In this document: positions 44,684 through 53,968 of the stretch, one piece after another
Layout of the letters: each line of letters opens with the position of its first letter
Position numbering within the stretch: the first letter of the stretch is position 1
Origin: an uncultured Flavobacteriaceae bacterium
Lineage (GTDB): Bacteria > Bacteroidota > Bacteroidia > Flavobacteriales > Flavobacteriaceae
NCBI GenBank assembly: GCA_913065125.1
Contig: CAJYAG010000001.1
Coordinates: 186,001-250,000, forward strand
Reading direction: 5' to 3'
DNA length: 64,000 nt
Program-made: the position numbers and the translations under genes
Notes under the pieces: generated by a model
What the model was told of the DNA's origin: nothing
The model's database searches: none
Seen by the model: only the letters and a program-made list of their open reading frames with translations

Positions 44684-45922
44684 TTAAAACTCGTAAATAG
44701 TTAAAGCGCTTCTTAATTTTGGTTCGATATACGTAGTTTTTGGAGGCATTAACAAGTCTGCGTCAACGATATTTTTAAGTTCTTCGATAGTTGTTGGTAA
44801 CATTCCAAATGAAACTTTAAAATCACCAGCATCTACTTTTGTTTTTAATTCTAAACTATCAGATTTATTTTGAGAATAAATAATTTTAGAATCATTTCTA
44901 ATATCTAAAATTCCTAAAATGGGTTTTAATATTGCTTGGTATAAAATTTCGGCATCTAGTTCGCTAAGTGCATCCGTAAATTTATAAATAGTCTTCCTTA
45001 AATATAACGCATAAAAATCACCATTTAAATACATGCTAAAATGATGTTTTTCTTTTGGTTTGTATAATTCTTGTCCGCGATTTTCGATTCTAAAATACGT
45101 GTCTAATTCAATTAAAAATTCGTCTGGTGTTAACCCGTTTAAATCTTTAATAAAGCGATTAAATTCATAAATGCTAAGTTGGCTTTCAGGCAATAGATAA
45201 CTCATAAAAAAGTTATAATCTTCTTTACCTGAATGGTTTGGATTCTCTTTTGCCAAGTTTTCTGCCAATAAACACGAAGATGTAGATCGGTGATGACCAT
45301 CTGCAATATATAAAGTATCAACTTCTTTAAAAGCTTTAGTAATTAGATCAATATCTTTCTGATTATTTACTATCCAAAGCAAATGAGTATCTTTATCTGT
45401 TGTAGAAAATTCATATTCTGCCCTGGTTTGTTGATGTTTTTTAATGATGTTTGTAACCACCTCATTATCTGGATAGGTTAGGAGTACAGGTTCTGCGTTA
45501 AAGCCAGTATTTTTCAAATAATTTTCAAACAACAATTCACGTTCTTGTAAAGTACCTTCGTGTTTTTTGATGACATTATTATTGTAATCATCTACAGAAG
45601 TTGCTGCAATAATTCCACAAAAAGAATTTGTTGCAGTTGTTTTCTGATAAATATAAAAAGCGGGAGTTTCGTCTTGAGTAAAAATACGATTCTCTTTAAA
45701 TTCTAAATACCTATTATGCACTAATTTAAAACGCAAATCTCCGCTTACATCTTGTTGATGATATTTATAGCCAGGATTTATGACATGTAAAAACGTAAAA
45801 GGATTAAAAGCCAATTTTGCATTTAACATATCTGGAGTATAAATTTCGCGTGATTTTGTGGAAACCAACGCAACTTTATCTCTTGTTGCTCTTACTGCTT
45901 TAAAAGGTTTTAGTATTGCCAT
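44684..45922 (-). CDS. DUF1015 family protein
   Basis: 412 aa, no signal peptide. The start MAILKPFKAVRATRDKVALV and motifs FLHVINPG, YIADGHHRSTSS and NFFMSYLLPESQLSI mark DUF1015, a conserved bacterial family with HKD-like residues and unknown activity. It regularly sits next to serA and serC in Bacteroidota, as here (7 nt after serA), suggesting a link to serine metabolism. Confidence 0.92.
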   Translation of the reverse strand: MAILKPFKAVRATRDKVALVSTKSREIYTPDMLNAKLAFNPFTFLHVINPGYKYHQQDVSGDLRFKLVHNRYLEFKENRIFTQDETPAFYIYQKTTATNSFCGIIAATSVDDYNNNVIKKHEGTLQERELLFENYLKNTGFNAEPVLLTYPDNEVVTNIIKKHQQTRAEYEFSTTDKDTHLLWIVNNQKDIDLITKAFKEVDTLYIADGHHRSTSSCLLAENLAKENPNHSGKEDYNFFMSYLLPESQLSIYEFNRFIKDLNGLTPDEFLIELDTYFRIENRGQELYKPKEKHHFSMYLNGDFYALYLRKTIYKFTDALSELDAEILYQAILKPILGILDIRNDSKIIYSQNKSDSLELKTKVDAGDFKVSFGMLPTTIEELKNIVDADLLMPPKTTYIEPKLRSALTIYEF

Positions 45923-45929
45923 GTTACTT

Positions 45930-46880
45930 TTAAGAAAGTAATTGTATAATTTGTTCGGCTAATTCTTTACCAATTCTATCTTGTGCTTCTACAGTTGCTG
46001 CTCCAATATGTGGAGTTAAAGAAATATCAGGATTCATTAATAATTGAATTTCTGGGGTTGGTTCTTTTTCAAACACATCTAAACCAGCATATTTTACTTT
46101 TCCAGTTTCAATTGCGTTAACCAAAGCAACTTCGTCAATTACTCCACCACGAGCAGCATTTATGATTCCAACACCATCTTTCATCAAACCAAATTGCTTT
46201 TCTCCAATAATATATTCATCTTGATTTGGAACGTGTAACGTAATAAAATCTGCTTGTTTTATAACTTCATCAAAAGATTCAGTTTCTATTTTTACATCTA
46301 TAGATTGCCCGTTGTAAAAAGGAACATTAATAATGGCTTCACCAACATAACCATCATTTGCAATTACTTTCATCCCAATTCCTAATGCAATTTTAGCAAC
46401 CTCTTTTCCGATTCTACCAAAACCGATAATACCAAGAGTTTTTCCTCGTAATTCAGTTCCATCAGCAAAACCTTTTTTTAAATCTTTAAATCGAGTATCA
46501 CCTTCTAAAGGCATTTCTCTATTTGCTTGATGTAAAAAACGAACCATTCCGAATAAGTGCGCAAAAACCAATTCTGCTACCGAACTAGAAGAGGCGTTTG
46601 GTGTATTAATTACATGTAAACCTTGATTTTCTGCATATTCAACATCAATATTATCCATTCCAACACCACCACGACCAATCAATTTTATACTCGGACAAGC
46701 ATCGATTAGTTCTTGACGGACTTGAGTTGAACTTCTTACTAAAATTACATCTATTGAGTTTTCGTTGATAAAATTTTCTAATTGATTTTGAGCAACTTTT
46801 GTGGTGATAACTTCAAATCCTCCGTTTTCAAGTGCTTCAATTCCACTTTGTGAAATTCCGTCGTTTGCTAATACTTTCAT
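45930..46880 (-). CDS. serA: D-3-phosphoglycerate dehydrogenase family (D-2-hydroxyacid dehydrogenase)
   Basis: 316 aa short-form enzyme. NAD-binding GKTLGIIGFGRIGKEVAKIALG, catalytic Arg-Glu-His set in INAARGGVIDEVALVNAI, LDVFEKEPTP and TPHIGAATVEAQDRIG. It lacks the C-terminal ACT domain of long SerA, as is usual in this phylum. Sequence alone would allow other 2-hydroxyacids, but serC directly upstream supports 3-phosphoglycerate oxidation, the first step of serine synthesis. The ATG at 46880 (MKVLANDGIS) is the conserved start; the frame is open 36 nt upstream. Confidence 0.9.
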   Translation of the reverse strand: MKVLANDGISQSGIEALENGGFEVITTKVAQNQLENFINENSIDVILVRSSTQVRQELIDACPSIKLIGRGGVGMDNIDVEYAENQGLHVINTPNASSSSVAELVFAHLFGMVRFLHQANREMPLEGDTRFKDLKKGFADGTELRGKTLGIIGFGRIGKEVAKIALGIGMKVIANDGYVGEAIINVPFYNGQSIDVKIETESFDEVIKQADFITLHVPNQDEYIIGEKQFGLMKDGVGIINAARGGVIDEVALVNAIETGKVKYAGLDVFEKEPTPEIQLLMNPDISLTPHIGAATVEAQDRIGKELAEQIIQLLS

Positions 46881-46951
46881 TCTTCTATTTAAATATTCAA
46901 AAATTGAAAAACTCAAAAATTGTTACATTTTCAAACTTTTAAATTGTTACA

Positions 46952-48016
46952 TTAATTATTTCTTTCTAATTCTTGCATTACATCAACCAACGCTTGTACG
47001 CTGTATAAAGGTAATGCGTTGTACATGCTTGCTCTATAGCCACCAACACTTCGATGGCCGTTAATTCCGTTTATGCCAGCTTCTGCACATAAATTGTCAA
47101 ATGTTTCTTTTAAACTTTCATCAACAAGTGTAAAAGTAGCATTCATATTGCTTCTGTCTTCTTTTACAGCAAAACCTTTGAACAACGGATTTCTATCAAT
47201 CTCATTATAAATCAATTCCGCCTTTTTGTTGTTTGCTTTTTCAATAAATGGTATTCCGCCTACATCTTTTAGCCATTCTAATGTTAACATAGAAACATAA
47301 ATTGCAAACACAGATGGTGTATTAAACATGCTGTCTTTATCAATATGGACTTGGTAATTTAACATTGATGGAATTGTTCTGTCAACGTTTCCTAAAATTT
47401 CTTCTTTAATAACAATTAAGGTAGTTCCGGCTGGACCAATATTTTTTTGAGCACCAGCGTAGATTAAATCGAATTTTGAAAAATCTAATTGGCGAGAAAA
47501 AATATCTGAACTCATATCGCAAACAGTAACGCCATCAAATTTTGGAAATTCTTTTATTTGAGTTCCAAAAATGGTGTTGTTACTTGTGCAGTGAAAATAA
47601 TCTGCATCTTCAGGGATTTGATATCCTTTAGGGATAAACGTAAAATTATCGCCTTTTGACGATGCAACTTCTACTAGTTCTCCAAATAATTTTGCTTCTT
47701 TAATGGCTTTTTCAGACCAAGTTCCGGTGTTTAAATAGGCTGCTTTTTTATGTAATAAATTATAAGCAGACATTAAAAATTGAGTGCTTGCGCCTCCTTG
47801 TAAAAATAAGACTTTATACCCTTTGTTTTCTAAGTTTAATAACTCTAAAACTAAGCTCTTTGCCTTTTCCATTACAGCAATAAAAGACTTGCTTCTATGT
47901 GAAATTTCTAATATTGATAAACCTTCGTTATTAAAATTTAGAACAGCTTCAGAAGCTTTTTTTAAGACTTCATCAGTTAAGATAGATGGTCCTGCGCTAA
48001 AATTATGTTTTTTCAT
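46952..48016 (-). CDS. serC: 3-phosphoserine/phosphohydroxythreonine aminotransferase
   Basis: 354 aa PLP aminotransferase converting 3-phosphohydroxypyruvate to phosphoserine; also serves B6 synthesis. MKKHNFSAGPSILTDEVL start, LFLQGGASTQFLM, TGTWSEKAIKEAK, DMSSDIFSR, the PLP lysine in FDLIYAGAQKNIGPAG, and C-terminal GHRSVGGYRASMYNALP. The ATG at 48016 is chosen since the family begins with this motif; an upstream in-frame ATG at 48046 adds an unconserved MCYKQQHNTI. serB is not in the window. Confidence 0.96.
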   Translation of the reverse strand: MKKHNFSAGPSILTDEVLKKASEAVLNFNNEGLSILEISHRSKSFIAVMEKAKSLVLELLNLENKGYKVLFLQGGASTQFLMSAYNLLHKKAAYLNTGTWSEKAIKEAKLFGELVEVASSKGDNFTFIPKGYQIPEDADYFHCTSNNTIFGTQIKEFPKFDGVTVCDMSSDIFSRQLDFSKFDLIYAGAQKNIGPAGTTLIVIKEEILGNVDRTIPSMLNYQVHIDKDSMFNTPSVFAIYVSMLTLEWLKDVGGIPFIEKANNKKAELIYNEIDRNPLFKGFAVKEDRSNMNATFTLVDESLKETFDNLCAEAGINGINGHRSVGGYRASMYNALPLYSVQALVDVMQELERNN

Positions 48017-48073
48017 AATTGTGTTGTGTTGTTGTTTGTAGCACAAATATCCTACTTTTTGATGAGTATTTTT

Positions 48074-49554
<1,481 letters not shown>

Positions 49555-49588
49555 ACAAGAGATTCTCGAAAATAGAATAAAGACTTTT

Positions 49589-49616
49589 AAACCTCGATTT
49601 AATTCGAGGTTTTTTT
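49589..49616 (+). terminator. Terminator after ferredoxin
   Basis: AAACCTCGA (49589-49597) pairs with TCGAGGTTT (49604-49612) around a 6-nt loop, followed by TTTT. Confidence 0.8.
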
Positions 49617-49628
49617 GTGAATAAAATC

Positions 49629-49636
49629 TATATTTG
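49629..49636 (+). promoter_or_regulatory. -7 box of ychF
   Basis: TAtaTTTG followed by C, 58 nt before the ychF ATG. Confidence 0.5.
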
Positions 49637-49693
49637 CACTCGCAAAAATCAAGTCTTGATGCTTGTGTCTTTTATCTAAATATCTAAAGAAAT

Positions 49694-50785
49694 ATGAAAG
49701 CTGGAATTGTAGGATTACCAAACGTAGGAAAATCAACCTTATTTAATTGTTTATCAAATGCAAAAGCGCAAAGTGCAAACTTTCCTTTTTGTACGATAGA
49801 ACCAAATATTGGAGTTGTAAATGTGCCTGATGAAAGATTAGAAAAACTAGAAGAATTAGTAAATCCAGAAAGAGTTGTGCCAGCAACTGTAGAAATAGTT
49901 GATATAGCAGGATTGGTTCGTGGTGCAAGTAAAGGGGAAGGATTGGGAAATCAATTTTTAGCAAATATTAGAGAAACAGATGCGATTATTCATGTATTGC
50001 GTTGTTTTGATAACGACAATATTATTCATGTTGATACTACCATCGATCCGATTAGAGACAAAGAAACTATTGACATAGAATTGCAATTAAAAGATTTAGA
50101 AACTGTAGAAAAACGTTTAGAAAGAGTAAAACGTACTGCAAAAACAGGAAACAAAGAAGCGCAAGCTGAATTGGTTATCTTGCTAAAAATACAAGAAACA
50201 TTATTGCAAGGAGTATCAGTAAGAACCATCGATTTTACAGAGAAAGAAGATGAGTTTGTAAAAACATTACAATTGATAACATCTAAACCTGTTTTGTATG
50301 TGTGTAATGTTGATGAGAATTCAGCCGTTACAGGAAACGCTTATGTTGATAAAGTAAAAGAAGTTGTTGCCAACGAAGATGCAGAAATTATTATTTTGGC
50401 TGTTGGTACAGAAGCAGATATTAACGAATTAGACGATTATGAAGAGCGTCAAATGTTTTTAGCTGACATCGGATTAGACGAGCCAGGTTCATCAAAACTG
50501 ATTAGATCTGCATATAAATTATTAAAACTACAAACGTACTTTACAGCCGGAGTAAAAGAAGTAAGAGCTTGGACGATTAATATCGGAGATACTGCGCCTC
50601 AAGCGGCAGGAGTAATTCATACTGATTTTGAAAAAGGTTTTATTAGAGCAGAAGTAATTAAATACGAAGATTATGTTGCTTTTGGTAGTGAAGCGAAAGT
50701 GAAAGAAGCTGGAAAATTATCTATTGAAGGAAAAGAATATATTGTTCAAGATGGTGATATGATGAACTTTAGATTTAACGTTTAG
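49694..50785 (+). CDS. ychF: Redox-regulated ATPase YchF (Obg-like)
   Basis: 363 aa P-loop NTPase of the Obg family that prefers ATP and binds ribosomes. G1 GLPNVGKSTLFN (5-16), switch/G3 DIAGLVRGASKGEGLG, the G4 position NVDE altered from NKxD as expected for an ATPase, and a C-terminal TGS domain (TYFTAGVKEVRAWTI, HTDFEKGFIRAEV). Full length; ends at a perfect palindromic terminator. Confidence 0.96.
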   Translation: MKAGIVGLPNVGKSTLFNCLSNAKAQSANFPFCTIEPNIGVVNVPDERLEKLEELVNPERVVPATVEIVDIAGLVRGASKGEGLGNQFLANIRETDAIIHVLRCFDNDNIIHVDTTIDPIRDKETIDIELQLKDLETVEKRLERVKRTAKTGNKEAQAELVILLKIQETLLQGVSVRTIDFTEKEDEFVKTLQLITSKPVLYVCNVDENSAVTGNAYVDKVKEVVANEDAEIIILAVGTEADINELDDYEERQMFLADIGLDEPGSSKLIRSAYKLLKLQTYFTAGVKEVRAWTINIGDTAPQAAGVIHTDFEKGFIRAEVIKYEDYVAFGSEAKVKEAGKLSIEGKEYIVQDGDMMNFRFNV

Positions 50786-50794
50786 ATTAAAAAG

Positions 50795-50822
50795 AATAGC
50801 TCTATAAATTTATAGAGCTATT
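50795..50822. terminator. Palindromic bidirectional terminator
   Basis: A perfect 28-nt palindrome (AATAGCTCTATAAA and its complement) between convergent ychF and the 135-aa gene. Confidence 0.65.
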
Positions 50823-50840
50823 TACTGAAATAGAATAATG

Positions 50841-51248
50841 TTATACAGGTTGTAAACTTATTCCAGTCAATTCATTTGTGGCCTTTAAATCTATAGTTAA
50901 TTTAAAATTTGTGTTTTGAGCACCACTCCATAAAGACACTTGGTTATTTGGATATGGTTTTGGCGAAGTGACACATTGAGCAAGTATATTGGCTATTCCA
51001 GAAGCCATAGTAAAATATAATTGATACTGACCAGATTGACAAGTTATTTGTAAGTAACTTACTCCGTTGTTTGATGACCCTTGTTCAAGGATGGGATAAT
51101 TATTTACCTGATTATTTAATGTTGAACAAATTGTACCCCATTCGAATCCGTTTTTTGAATAAGCATACACAATTGGGCTCCAATCATTTCCTGTAGTACC
51201 AGGATTAGTAATTACAATTTCAGAGATTGCAAAAGATAAATTAGACAT
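50841..51248 (-). CDS. Hypothetical 135-aa protein
   Basis: 135 aa, not recognised. It has no signal peptide or TM helix. Composition is beta-like and rich in Asn, Ser, Thr and Gln (SEIVITNPGTTGNDWSPIVY, YLQITCQSGQYQLYFTMASG), with three Cys and an N-terminal MSNLSFAISE that looks like a compact beta-sandwich. Start supported by a perfect minus-strand TAatTTTG at 51277-51284 and ended by the palindromic terminator. It is a single-gene unit between ychF and parE. It could be a lectin- or toxin-like beta protein; no evidence allows a function. Confidence 0.7.
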   Translation of the reverse strand: MSNLSFAISEIVITNPGTTGNDWSPIVYAYSKNGFEWGTICSTLNNQVNNYPILEQGSSNNGVSYLQITCQSGQYQLYFTMASGIANILAQCVTSPKPYPNNQVSLWSGAQNTNFKLTIDLKATNELTGISLQPV

Positions 51249-51276
51249 AATTTTAGGTTTTAAGTTAATACTAATA

Positions 51277-51284
51277 CAAAATTA
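51277..51284 (-). promoter_or_regulatory. -7 box of the 135-aa hypothetical gene
   Basis: The minus strand reads TAATTTTG, 28 nt before the start codon. Confidence 0.45.
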
Positions 51285-51543
51285 TGATGATAAATATTTA
51301 AAAAAAAGAGTATAAATACCTGTTTTTTAGGTGTTTTGAAGTTTTTTTTAGTAATCTGCTGTTGTATTTTGTTATTAATAAAACCAAAATAAAAGATAAG
51401 AATCCTTATTTGTAAGAATATTTTAGGTTTTATTAAACTTCCAAAAAAAACACTTTAAAAATCTGTTGATAACTAATTCAATAGAGTTTTTTATTTTTTA
51501 CGCTTATTGCTATTTTAGCAAGGCATTCAATCCGCAAAATTTT
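51285..51543. other. Intergenic spacer upstream of parE
   Basis: 259 nt of AT-rich DNA with homopolymer runs. A TAttTTaG sequence near 51512 could be the parE -7 box. No open frame, RNA structure or repeat was recognised. Confidence 0.4.
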
Positions 51544-53397
51544 ATGGCACAAGAAACAAAATATACCGAAGATAATATTCGATCTCTCGACTGGAAAGAA
51601 CACATTCGAATGCGTCCTGGAATGTATATTGGTAAATTAGGTGATGGCTCTTCTCCGGATGACGGAATCTATATTTTATTAAAAGAAGTTTTAGATAATT
51701 CAATCGATGAATATGTGATGGGCGCTGGAAAAACCATCGAAATTTCTATTAGAGACAAACAAGTTACCGTTCGCGATTATGGTCGTGGAATTCCGTTAGG
51801 AAAAGTGGTAGATGTTGTTTCTAAAATGAATACGGGTGGTAAATATGATTCGAAAGCTTTTAAAAAATCGGTTGGCTTAAATGGAGTTGGGACAAAAGCT
51901 GTAAATGCTTTGTCAGAATACTTTAAAGTGCAATCTATAAGAGAAAATAAAACTGCTTGGGCAGAATTTAATCAAGGAAATATAGTTGAAGTAGAGGATG
52001 CACACGAATCATCGTTAAGAAAAGGAACAAAAGTGCAGTTTATTCCTGATGAAACTATTTTCGGAAAATATAAGTTCAGAAATGAATATGTTGCCAAAAT
52101 GTTGAAAAACTATGTGTATTTAAACACAGGTTTAACCATTTTGTTTAATGGTGAAAAATTTCATTCAGAAAACGGTTTAAAAGATTTGCTAGAAGAAAAT
52201 ACTTCGGCATCAGATTTATTATATCCGATCATTCATCTAAAAGAAGAAGATATTGAAATTGCAATTACACATAGTAAAACACAATATTCAGAAGAATACC
52301 ATTCGTTTGTAAACGGACAGCATACAACGCAAGGAGGAACGCATCAAGCGGCCTTTAGAGAAGCAATTGTAAAAACAATTCGCGAGTATTTTGGTAAAAA
52401 TTACGAATCTTCTGATGTTCGTAAATCCATTATCTCTGCAATTGCCATTAAAGTAATGGAACCTGTTTTTGAAAGTCAGACAAAAACAAAATTGGGTTCT
52501 ACAGAAATGGGCGGAGGTTTGCCAACCGTTAGAACTTTTATCAACGATTTTGTAAAAACGAATCTAGATAATTACTTGCATAAAAATACCGATGTTGCAG
52601 AAGCAATTCATCGTAAAATTTTACAAGCAGAACGTGAGCGAAAGGAATTGTCAGGAATTCGGAAACTAGCAAAAGACAGAGCTAAAAAAGCAAGTTTGCA
52701 TAACAAGAAATTACGTGATTGTAGAGTGCATTTTGATGACATCAAAAAAGAAAATTATTTAGATACAACACTTTTTATCACCGAGGGAGATTCTGCTTCT
52801 GGTTCTATTACAAAATCTAGAAACGTAAATACACAAGCGGTTTTTAGCTTGAAAGGAAAACCTTTGAATTCGTACGGATTGTCAAAGAAAATTGTGTACG
52901 AAAACGAAGAATTTAATTTACTACAAGCAGCTTTAAATATTGAAGACGGAATAGAAGGATTGCGTTATAATAATATTGTTATCGCAACTGATGCCGATGT
53001 AGACGGAATGCACATTCGGTTATTATTGATTACGTTCTTTTTACAATTTTTTCCTGAAGTGATCAAAGAAGGACATTTGTATATTTTAGAAACGCCGTTG
53101 TTTAGAGTTCGAAATAAAAAAGAAACCTATTATTGTTATTCTGATGAAGAGAAAAAAGAAGCCATAGAGAAGCTAAGAGGGAAGCCAGAAATAACTCGAT
53201 TTAAAGGATTGGGTGAAATTTCTCCAAATGAATTTGTTCATTTTATTGGAAATGACATTCGTCTAGCTCCTGTAATGTTAGACAAAGAAATGTCGGTTGA
53301 AGAAATGCTTTCATTTTATATGGGTAAAAACACACCAGATAGACAAAAGTTTATTATTGAGAATCTGAAAGTTGAATTAGATTTAGTTGAGGAATAG
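51544..53397 (+). CDS. parE: DNA topoisomerase IV subunit B
   Basis: 617 aa GHKL ATPase subunit. [14 protein letters not shown] (ATP Mg site), [31 protein letters not shown], the TOPRIM motifs TEGDSASGS and [12 protein letters not shown], and [13 protein letters not shown]. The short length without the GyrB insert, plus a parC-like partner downstream, favours topoisomerase IV over gyrase. The ATG at 51544 ([20 protein letters not shown]) is the conserved start; the frame is open to 51466 but that extension is not conserved-looking. Two small intervening features separate it from parC. Confidence 0.93.
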   Translation: MAQETKYTEDNIRSLDWKEHIRMRPGMYIGKLGDGSSPDDGIYILLKEVLDNSIDEYVMGAGKTIEISIRDKQVTVRDYGRGIPLGKVVDVVSKMNTGGKYDSKAFKKSVGLNGVGTKAVNALSEYFKVQSIRENKTAWAEFNQGNIVEVEDAHESSLRKGTKVQFIPDETIFGKYKFRNEYVAKMLKNYVYLNTGLTILFNGEKFHSENGLKDLLEENTSASDLLYPIIHLKEEDIEIAITHSKTQYSEEYHSFVNGQHTTQGGTHQAAFREAIVKTIREYFGKNYESSDVRKSIISAIAIKVMEPVFESQTKTKLGSTEMGGGLPTVRTFINDFVKTNLDNYLHKNTDVAEAIHRKILQAERERKELSGIRKLAKDRAKKASLHNKKLRDCRVHFDDIKKENYLDTTLFITEGDSASGSITKSRNVNTQAVFSLKGKPLNSYGLSKKIVYENEEFNLLQAALNIEDGIEGLRYNNIVIATDADVDGMHIRLLLITFFLQFFPEVIKEGHLYILETPLFRVRNKKETYYCYSDEEKKEAIEKLRGKPEITRFKGLGEISPNEFVHFIGNDIRLAPVMLDKEMSVEEMLSFYMGKNTPDRQKFIIENLKVELDLVEE

Positions 53398-53406
53398 TGT
53401 TAGATT

Positions 53407-53574
53407 ATGGGTGAAAATATTAGATTTATAATTGCTGCTTTAGCTGGAATTTTAATAATAGTTCATTTTTTTAGGATTAATTTTAAAAATTTGTCTTGGA
53501 AAGAAAATGGTTCATCTTATTTAGGAATCATAAGTATGATTTTGATAATAATTGCAATGTTATTATCTAAGTAA
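53407..53574 (+). CDS. Small two-helix membrane protein
   Basis: 55 aa from ATG 53407 to TAA 53574. Two hydrophobic segments (FIIAALAGILIIVHFF and YLGIISMILIIIAMLL) flank a short polar loop (KNLSWKENGSS). It starts 9 nt after the parE stop and is likely co-transcribed. Unrecognised. The two well-formed helices and the tight spacing support a real gene. Confidence 0.55.
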   Translation: MGENIRFIIAALAGILIIVHFFRINFKNLSWKENGSSYLGIISMILIIIAMLLSK

Positions 53575-53604
53575 ATTGAGAAAAGAGAAAAAGAATTAAA
53601 ATGA

Positions 53605-53922
53605 AGGTCACAATTTGTGACCTCAAGTTGAGGAGGAAGTAGATATTTGCCTTTGTTCTTTACAGAACAAGGCGTTGCAATGTTGTCAAGTGTGTTAAAT
53701 AGCGATAGAGCAATTGCTGTAAATATTAAAATTATCAGAATATTTACAAAAATGTGTCAGTTATTAAGTGATAATTTATCGCTACAATTTGAAATAGAAA
53801 ACATTAAAAAGAAATTAACCAATAATTCTAAAAATATTGAATTGGTTTTTAATTATTTAGATGAATTGGTTGAGAAGAAAGAAAAGATATCAGACAGAAA
53901 TATAATAGGCTATAAAAAGTAG
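53605..53922 (+). pseudogene. ORF6N-domain protein, decayed remnant
   Basis: In-frame remnant of the second half of an ORF6N (phage-type DNA-binding) protein. Codons from 53605 read RSQFVTSS, then TGA (53629-53631) where the family has TGG (Trp), then GGSRYLPLFFTEQGVAML. From there the frame is open to 53922 (SSVLNSDRAIAVNIKIIRIF, then a coiled C-terminus ending IIGYKK). The N-terminal half, roughly 80-90 residues, is missing; upstream in-frame codons hold another TGA at 53602. A downstream TTG could still translate about 91 aa. It probably came from a mobile or phage-like source and now decays between parE and parC. Confidence 0.72.
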
Positions 53923-53968
53923 CTTTTATAAAATAAATAAACTCTTAAACGAATAAACGTTTTTTTAA

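Noticed and set aside
51466-51543. N-terminal extension of parE
   Set aside because: The added 26 residues are hydrophobic and unrelated to GHKL topoisomerases; [10 protein letters not shown] is the expected start.
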